From contig DLAA01000078.1 in assembly GCA_002493835.1 (NCBI GenBank), positions 1 through 7,858 of the forward strand: a stretch of 7,858 nucleotides of DNA, written 5' to 3'. A program made the position numbers and the translations under genes. This stretch comes from Lachnospiraceae bacterium UBA7060. GTDB taxonomy: Bacteria; Bacillota; Clostridia; Lachnospirales; Lachnospiraceae. The notes below the pieces were generated by a model. That model was not told where the DNA came from and searched no databases. It saw only the letters and a list, made by a program, of their open reading frames with translations. Below are positions 3,675 through 7,858 of the stretch, piece by piece. Within the stretch, counting starts at the first letter, position 1. The number at the start of each line of letters is the position of its first letter.

Positions 3675-5507
3675 TTATTTTGACAGCCATTTCACATACT
3701 CTGAAACTACATCACTTGTCTTGCTTAAATAAATGCACTCTTTCGCCAGCGTGATATCGTCCGTGATCATATTATCTACATTCATATCAATCATGCGGTT
3801 TATACTTTCTTCCGTATTCACTGTCCACACATAAATTTCTTTTCCTGCATTATGGACATCCGAAACCAGCTTTTCTGTGACATTTGATGCCTCTATGCTA
3901 AAATGGTCTGCCGCTGTCATGGCATTGATATCGCCATAAGCAATGCTCATGACATACACTGTCCGGATACGGCTGTCACATGATTTCATTTTCTCCAACA
4001 CGTCATATACCTGAGATGTAACGACACACTGATCCACAAACTTTTCCGTTTCTATAATCTCCGCAACCTTCTGTTCAAACTCATGTTCATGCCCCGTAGG
4101 TTTCATTTCGATATTCAGTTTTATCCCATTCTCTTTCGCAAATGCGATCACCTCTGACAGAAGCGGCACCCTTTCCCCTGCAAACCTGCTGTCAAAAAAG
4201 CTGCCAACATCCAGAGTCCTGATCTCATCATAATTCATCTCCCAAGTGTTCTGGTCAACTCCTGCTGTGCGCATAAAATTCGTATCATGCATCACAAAAA
4301 TATGCCCGTCTCGGCTCTGCTGCACATCCAATTCGATCCAGTCTGCCCCAAGTTCCTTCGCGCCCTCAAATGCTGCCATTGTATTTTCCGGATAGCGGGC
4401 AGATGCCCCACGATGCGCCGTCACTTCCATGGTACGGACATACTCGATCTGTATGCTTACCTTATGATTATAGATACCATACAGATAAAAACAGCAGCAG
4501 ACAACTGCCCCCAGCAAAATTACCCCTTCTGCCGCATACCGTATTTTCCTTCTTTTTTCCTTTTCCTGATGCCTGTCCGCTTCTCCATGTATGATTTCCT
4601 CCTGCCTGTCCTCCTTATGCCCATAGAACAGGATACTGATGCAGGCATAGCTTACCGGCGTGCCAAATGCCGACAGGACGAGAAGGGAAACTGCAAGATA
4701 AACCCATACCACGGATGCTGATACGATCCCCACCAGTTTCAGTCTCGAAAACACTCCGCCTAAGAATACTGCAAGTCCTACTCCCAACATAGCCAAAACA
4801 AAGAATAAAACAGAAAGACCAAGCTGTACCCCAACCAAAGCCACGAAATCCTTCCTCTTATTTTTTCTGCTGAGCACCGCACTCCTCTTCCTGGCCTTTT
4901 TAAAGGCGCATCCTTCTAGCGTAAAATAGTGAAATGCATACATCCACCTTAACAGCAGCACGCCCAGCCCAATCAGGACACCAGAAAATAAAAGCAGCAG
5001 ATGCACGTTCCCCTTAATAAAATCCATGATAAACTCCGGGACTGCAATACTGCCCACGTATCCTGACGCCACCCCGATATTCAGGAACGGTATCAAAAAT
5101 AATACAACAAAAACCACCAGTATATTTTTTCTGTGAAACACTCTGGCCGCATTATGCAGGGCATATCTTACCGTCTGCACCAGGTCTGCTTTTTTCCCCT
5201 GATAAGACTGATCCAGCAAAAATATGACTGCCCCGATGTCAACCATAGAATAGACAGCCATGCAGACAGTCAGAAGAAGAAGTGCCAGAAGAGTCAGGGG
5301 ATTTAGGAAAAAGGAAAAGACATTTTCTATCGTCAGATATTGATATCCCGTTACTTTCATGATCCCATTGAATGCCCACAGAAAAAGCGGCGTAAATATG
5401 GTCATGGATAATACCTTATATAGAATTTCAAACTCTGCCATCGTCCGCCAGTTTACCTGAAGCAGATTCATTACCTTTTTTATTTTGGTCATAAGCTGTG
5501 CCCCCAT
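3675..5507 (-). CDS. Membrane-anchored glycerophosphodiester phosphodiesterase
   Basis: This 610-residue protein hydrolyses glycerophosphodiesters to sn-glycerol-3-phosphate and an alcohol. Residues 1 to about 350 form the membrane domain typical of Gram-positive GDPDs (PF10110), with about seven hydrophobic spans near 33-50, 65-98, 129-148, 167-188, 222-250, 258-285 and 326-344. A charged cytoplasmic loop lies at 296-322. The catalytic TIM barrel (PF03009) follows at about 361-595. Motifs are AHRGASARYPENT (364-376, His365, Arg366, Glu374), WIELDVQQSRDG (390-401, Glu392, Asp394), MHDTN (406-410, His407) and LNIEMKP (464-470, Glu467, Lys469). It closes with YVWTVNTEE and MITDDIT. All catalytic residues are present. 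The last span leaves the barrel probably outside the membrane, acting on lipid or teichoic-acid-derived head groups. The start ATG at 5507 follows AGGG with 7 nt spacing. ATG at 5492 is an equally possible start. It lies 30 nt after the permease gene, in the same operon. Confidence 0.9.
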   Translation of the reverse strand: MGAQLMTKIKKVMNLLQVNWRTMAEFEILYKVLSMTIFTPLFLWAFNGIMKVTGYQYLTIENVFSFFLNPLTLLALLLLTVCMAVYSMVDIGAVIFLLDQSYQGKKADLVQTVRYALHNAARVFHRKNILVVFVVLFLIPFLNIGVASGYVGSIAVPEFIMDFIKGNVHLLLLFSGVLIGLGVLLLRWMYAFHYFTLEGCAFKKARKRSAVLSRKNKRKDFVALVGVQLGLSVLFFVLAMLGVGLAVFLGGVFSRLKLVGIVSASVVWVYLAVSLLVLSAFGTPVSYACISILFYGHKEDRQEEIIHGEADRHQEKEKRRKIRYAAEGVILLGAVVCCCFYLYGIYNHKVSIQIEYVRTMEVTAHRGASARYPENTMAAFEGAKELGADWIELDVQQSRDGHIFVMHDTNFMRTAGVDQNTWEMNYDEIRTLDVGSFFDSRFAGERVPLLSEVIAFAKENGIKLNIEMKPTGHEHEFEQKVAEIIETEKFVDQCVVTSQVYDVLEKMKSCDSRIRTVYVMSIAYGDINAMTAADHFSIEASNVTEKLVSDVHNAGKEIYVWTVNTEESINRMIDMNVDNMITDDITLAKECIYLSKTSDVVSEYVKWLSK

Positions 5508-5537
5508 TTCTTTTCCCTGCCCCTTGCCAGGACTCCT

Positions 5538-6827
5538 TTACTGCCGTATTGCGTTTGGATAGATCCCTTCCATTTTTACATCATCAAAATGTTCATCCAT
5601 GGCCTGCTCCCATCTGTATACTGCGGCCTTTCCATCTGCCCGCGTATCGTATCGGACAAGTGCAAGCACAGATACGAAAACATTAAATGCCATAAACACC
5701 ACCAGTATCCCTGTCAATACCCATCCAGTTTTCTTTAAAATGATATCGATCAGCCATGCCGCTTTTGGATAAATTCCCTTAATCCATACAACTGCCGCGA
5801 TCCCCCAGAAAAAGCAGTAAAGCAAATTGATCCTTCCTCCAAGGTTGAAGGGCATGGCGCTATAGTCCCAGAAAACTTTGCCAAACAGAATCTCCGTAAA
5901 AACGCTGCAAATATATTCATAAGCCCCTCCAAGGAAAACGCCCACCCAAAAGATATGGTGTTCCTGTTTATCCCTGTCTTTATAAAGCAATACTGTCACA
6001 AGCGCAATCGCAAGCCCCCATACCACACTGAACGGTCCCCATACAAGACTGCTCCTGCTCATCCAAATACCTGACGTAACCCGGCAGAATAATGTCTCCA
6101 CGATATCACCCGCAAGAGCCCCGATCAGGAACAGCCAGAATACCTGTACAAAACCGCACCGTTCCTGATTCTTTACCGTTTCTTCCTGCTCCCGCAGGAT
6201 AGCAGGGTATGACCTGCCTATTCTTTTTTCAATATGTCCTGAAACCTTTGTGGCAAACCGGAATGTCCATCTCTGCAGCTTATGGTTCCAGCCAAGCAGT
6301 CGTGGCAGTTTTTCCTCCATATGGCAGATAAACAGGAGGGAACCCATTAAATCTGCCACTCCCACCGCCGTAAGCCCCCAGATCACTGCCTTTCCCACAA
6401 TGCCCGGCAGGCTGCGGTAAGCTCCTAAAATAATCCCATTCCCATACTGGACAGCCAAAAATCCAAGCAGCCCCCAAAGCGCAGAATACTGTAAGCAGAT
6501 ATATCCGTCAAAATTCCATCTTTTATCAGAATAATCCCACCACTTTTTCTGCTTCATCCTTTCCAGTGTTTTCCCTGCAAACCACTCCACGGCAGTAGCC
6601 ACCGCCATGCATCCCAGAAAGAGGAACAGCACATCGCCTTTCAACTCCTGCAGGAATACGGTCAAAATCACCCCGGTAAACCCATAAAGGAAACAAAACG
6701 GCCCTGATGCAAAGCCACGGTTCCTGAAATTCCTTACTTTTACCGTTGCGACTGCCGTCTCAGCAAGCCACGCAAAAAAAGAATAGGTAAAAAAGAGTAT
6801 GGCAAGTTCATAAAATGTGTAGTTCAT
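5538..6827 (-). CDS. Putative ABC transporter permease with two tandem CmpB domains
   Basis: This 429-residue polytopic membrane protein belongs to the CmpB-type putative ABC permease family (PF06541), usually a single domain of about 150-250 residues. Here the domain occurs twice. The copies share GPF (42-44 and 264-266), WDYS (97-100 and 320-323) and the segment DGYICLQYSALWG (107-119), matching GGRINLLYCFFWG (330-342), all at a constant offset of 222-223 residues. An amphipathic, charged linker (about 171-222) joins them, and a final span (about 368-391) is followed by a polar tail. The transported substrate is unknown, no ATPase or binding protein is encoded in the window, and the ABC label rests only on the family name. 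The start ATG follows GGGGAGG with 5 nt spacing. The gene lies 28 nt after the ytvI-like gene and 30 nt before the GDPD gene. Confidence 0.85.
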   Translation of the reverse strand: MNYTFYELAILFFTYSFFAWLAETAVATVKVRNFRNRGFASGPFCFLYGFTGVILTVFLQELKGDVLFLFLGCMAVATAVEWFAGKTLERMKQKKWWDYSDKRWNFDGYICLQYSALWGLLGFLAVQYGNGIILGAYRSLPGIVGKAVIWGLTAVGVADLMGSLLFICHMEEKLPRLLGWNHKLQRWTFRFATKVSGHIEKRIGRSYPAILREQEETVKNQERCGFVQVFWLFLIGALAGDIVETLFCRVTSGIWMSRSSLVWGPFSVVWGLAIALVTVLLYKDRDKQEHHIFWVGVFLGGAYEYICSVFTEILFGKVFWDYSAMPFNLGGRINLLYCFFWGIAAVVWIKGIYPKAAWLIDIILKKTGWVLTGILVVFMAFNVFVSVLALVRYDTRADGKAAVYRWEQAMDEHFDDVKMEGIYPNAIRQ

Positions 6828-6855
6828 TCCGCCCTCCCCTAAGCCTGCACAATCG

Positions 6856-7702
6856 TTAATGCAGCAAATGTATCATTCCTTTGTCATTCAGCTTCTTTAT
6901 AAATGCAAGCAGAAACGGAACGCCAAGCATCCCTATAAACCCTGCAAACCGCAGGCCCAGAAGCATTCCCGCCAGCGTAAGCACAGGATGAAGCCCCACC
7001 TGCTTTCCGACCAGCTTCGGTTCAATGATGTTCCTGACCACAGTTATGACAAGGTACAGCAGGATTACACCAAGAGCCATCTTAAAATTGCCATTTACTG
7101 CCGCAAGTATCCCCCATGGAATAAGCACGCTGCCCGTCCCCAATATAGGGAGAATGTCCAATACTGCGATAACCAGTGCAACCGTCATGACATATGGAAT
7201 TTTTATCATGGCAAGCCCTGCCCACAATTCCAAAAAAGTAATAAGAAAAATCAATCCATAGGACGCAATACATTTTAACAGAGTCCCGCCAAAATACCCC
7301 TTTGCCTCCTGCATAATGGCTTTCTGTTTTTCCGGAATCTGCCTGAGGAGGAATCCGCTCACCTTATCAAAATCAATGGTAAGAAAAACAGTGGCAATTA
7401 CCGTAATGACTGTCCTCATAAAAGCACCGGGAATTTTTGTAGCCGCCACCGCCGACAGTCATAAAAAATACTGCTGAAAGCAGGATGGAAAAGAATGCCC
7501 TTTTCCACCTGCTTTCCCCTGCTATACGGCGGACGGGCTTAGCAAGAATATATGCAATGCCATATGCCAGCACAAACGGAAAAAGCACTGGCAGCAGATA
7601 TTTAAAAACCGCATATATGCACACCGCTATCACTGCCCAATAGCAGAATTTTATCAGAAAATCTTTTCTCTGCTGCATTTTCAGCACATCCTGTTCACCC
7701 AT
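6856..7702 (-). pseudogene. ytvI: ytvI-like AI-2E family membrane protein, broken by internal deletion and frame change
   Basis: The first frame (start ATG 7700-7702) gives a charged N-terminus and two or three spans, including YWAVIAVCIYAVFKYLLPVL and ILLSAVFFMTV, in good agreement with the start of AI-2E/YtvI proteins. After residue 83 it loses sense (GGGGYKNSRC). The remaining C-terminal part is in another frame from about 7452 down to the stop at 6856. It contains RTVITVIATVFLTIDFDKV, ILPILGTGSVLIPWGI, VRNIIEPKLVGKQVGLHPVL and LNDKGMIHLL, classic for the sporulation protein YtvI. Together about 282 residues remain against about 350-370 in the family, so 70-100 residues after the third span are missing. 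The junction lies in a GGCGGTGGCGGC direct repeat (complement of 7443-7454). The start is well supported: AAGGAGGG (complement 7708-7715) overlaps the stop codon of the upstream gene. Re-initiation at GTG 7447-7449 could still make a C-terminal fragment. Confidence 0.85.
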
Positions 7703-7713
7703 AAGTACCCTCC

Positions 7714-7858
7714 TTAGTAACCGTACCTCTTCCTATATTTTAAGAACATAAACACGGACAATGCAAGCGCCATCAGTTCCGCTGCCGGCGTTGCCAGCCA
7801 GATTCCATTCACGCCTAAAATAAGTGGAAGCACAATCATCGTGATCAGCATAAATACA
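7714..7858 (-). CDS. MATE-family efflux transporter, C-terminal end (partial)
   Basis: The last 47 codons of a gene entering from the right edge are present. The protein reads MIVLPLILGVNGIWLATPAA, then a final hydrophobic span ELMALALSVFMFL and the basic tail KYRKRYGY. A GVNGIWLA.PAAE turn followed by a last helix and a K.R..YGY-type end is typical of clostridial MATE multidrug or organic-cation antiporters, which exchange substrates for Na+ or H+ at the membrane. Only the end is visible, so the subfamily cannot be given. Its TAA stop (7714-7716) overlaps the Shine-Dalgarno site of the ytvI-like gene, showing that the two are transcribed together. Confidence 0.7.
   Translation of the reverse strand, partial: VFMLITMIVLPLILGVNGIWLATPAAELMALALSVFMFLKYRKRYGY

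Noticed and set aside
4287..4721. Plus-strand open frame of 144 codons
   Set aside because: It is antisense to the GDPD catalytic and linker region. The GDPD motifs on the minus strand are unambiguous.
6859..7278. Plus-strand open frames opposite the ytvI-like gene
   Set aside because: They are antisense shadows with Lys/His/Gln-rich low-complexity composition and no start signals.
1..7858. Search for tRNA, rRNA and riboswitch signatures
   Set aside because: No tRNA cloverleaf with TTCRA-type arm, rRNA segment or recognisable riboswitch core was seen by eye. A covariance-model scan could still find something, especially at 3430-3660 on the minus strand.

Overview
The window looks like an accessory stretch joined to a chromosomal operon in a Gram-positive, probably spore-forming Clostridia, most likely Lachnospiraceae-like. 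This is an inference. It rests on strong purine-rich Shine-Dalgarno sites, consensus sigma-A promoters, a YtvI-type AI-2E membrane protein, a CmpB-type putative ABC permease and an IS1182-type transposase whose wording matches clostridial copies.

Layout. Positions 1-277 hold a decayed, unidentified plus-strand reading frame with two in-frame stops. A consensus-like promoter follows, embedded in four helically phased TTGTGTAA repeats, and drives a type II toxin-antitoxin pair, hicA (333-518) and hicB (551-958). A Uma2-family nuclease-like gene (995-1555) lies 36 nt downstream and probably belongs to the same transcript. Positions 1559-3201 are mostly wreckage. On the minus strand there is a strong terminator hairpin, a broken kinesin-light-chain-type TPR gene and an internally deleted, frameshifted IS1182 transposase fused to it. 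A small intact KTSC-domain gene (2697-2909) with its own perfect consensus promoter and overlapping terminator sits among them. After it come a tiny minus-strand ORF and a plus-strand S24/LexA-like peptidase fragment that keeps only the catalytic-serine motif.

From 3515 to the right edge everything reads on the minus strand as one tightly spaced operon. In transcription order it contains the end of a MATE transporter, a ytvI-like AI-2E gene broken by an internal deletion plus frame change, a 429-residue CmpB protein made of two tandem copies of the domain, a 610-residue membrane-anchored glycerophosphodiester phosphodiesterase, and a small unrecognised ORF starting 1 nt after its stop codon.

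How the parts work together. HicA should be an mRNA-cleaving toxin. HicB should neutralise it and repress the promoter through the repeats. The right-hand operon is a cell-envelope set: lipid head-group hydrolysis, two or three multi-membrane-span proteins and an efflux pump. No gene links the two halves functionally. The left half looks like an insertion-prone zone beside a stable operon.
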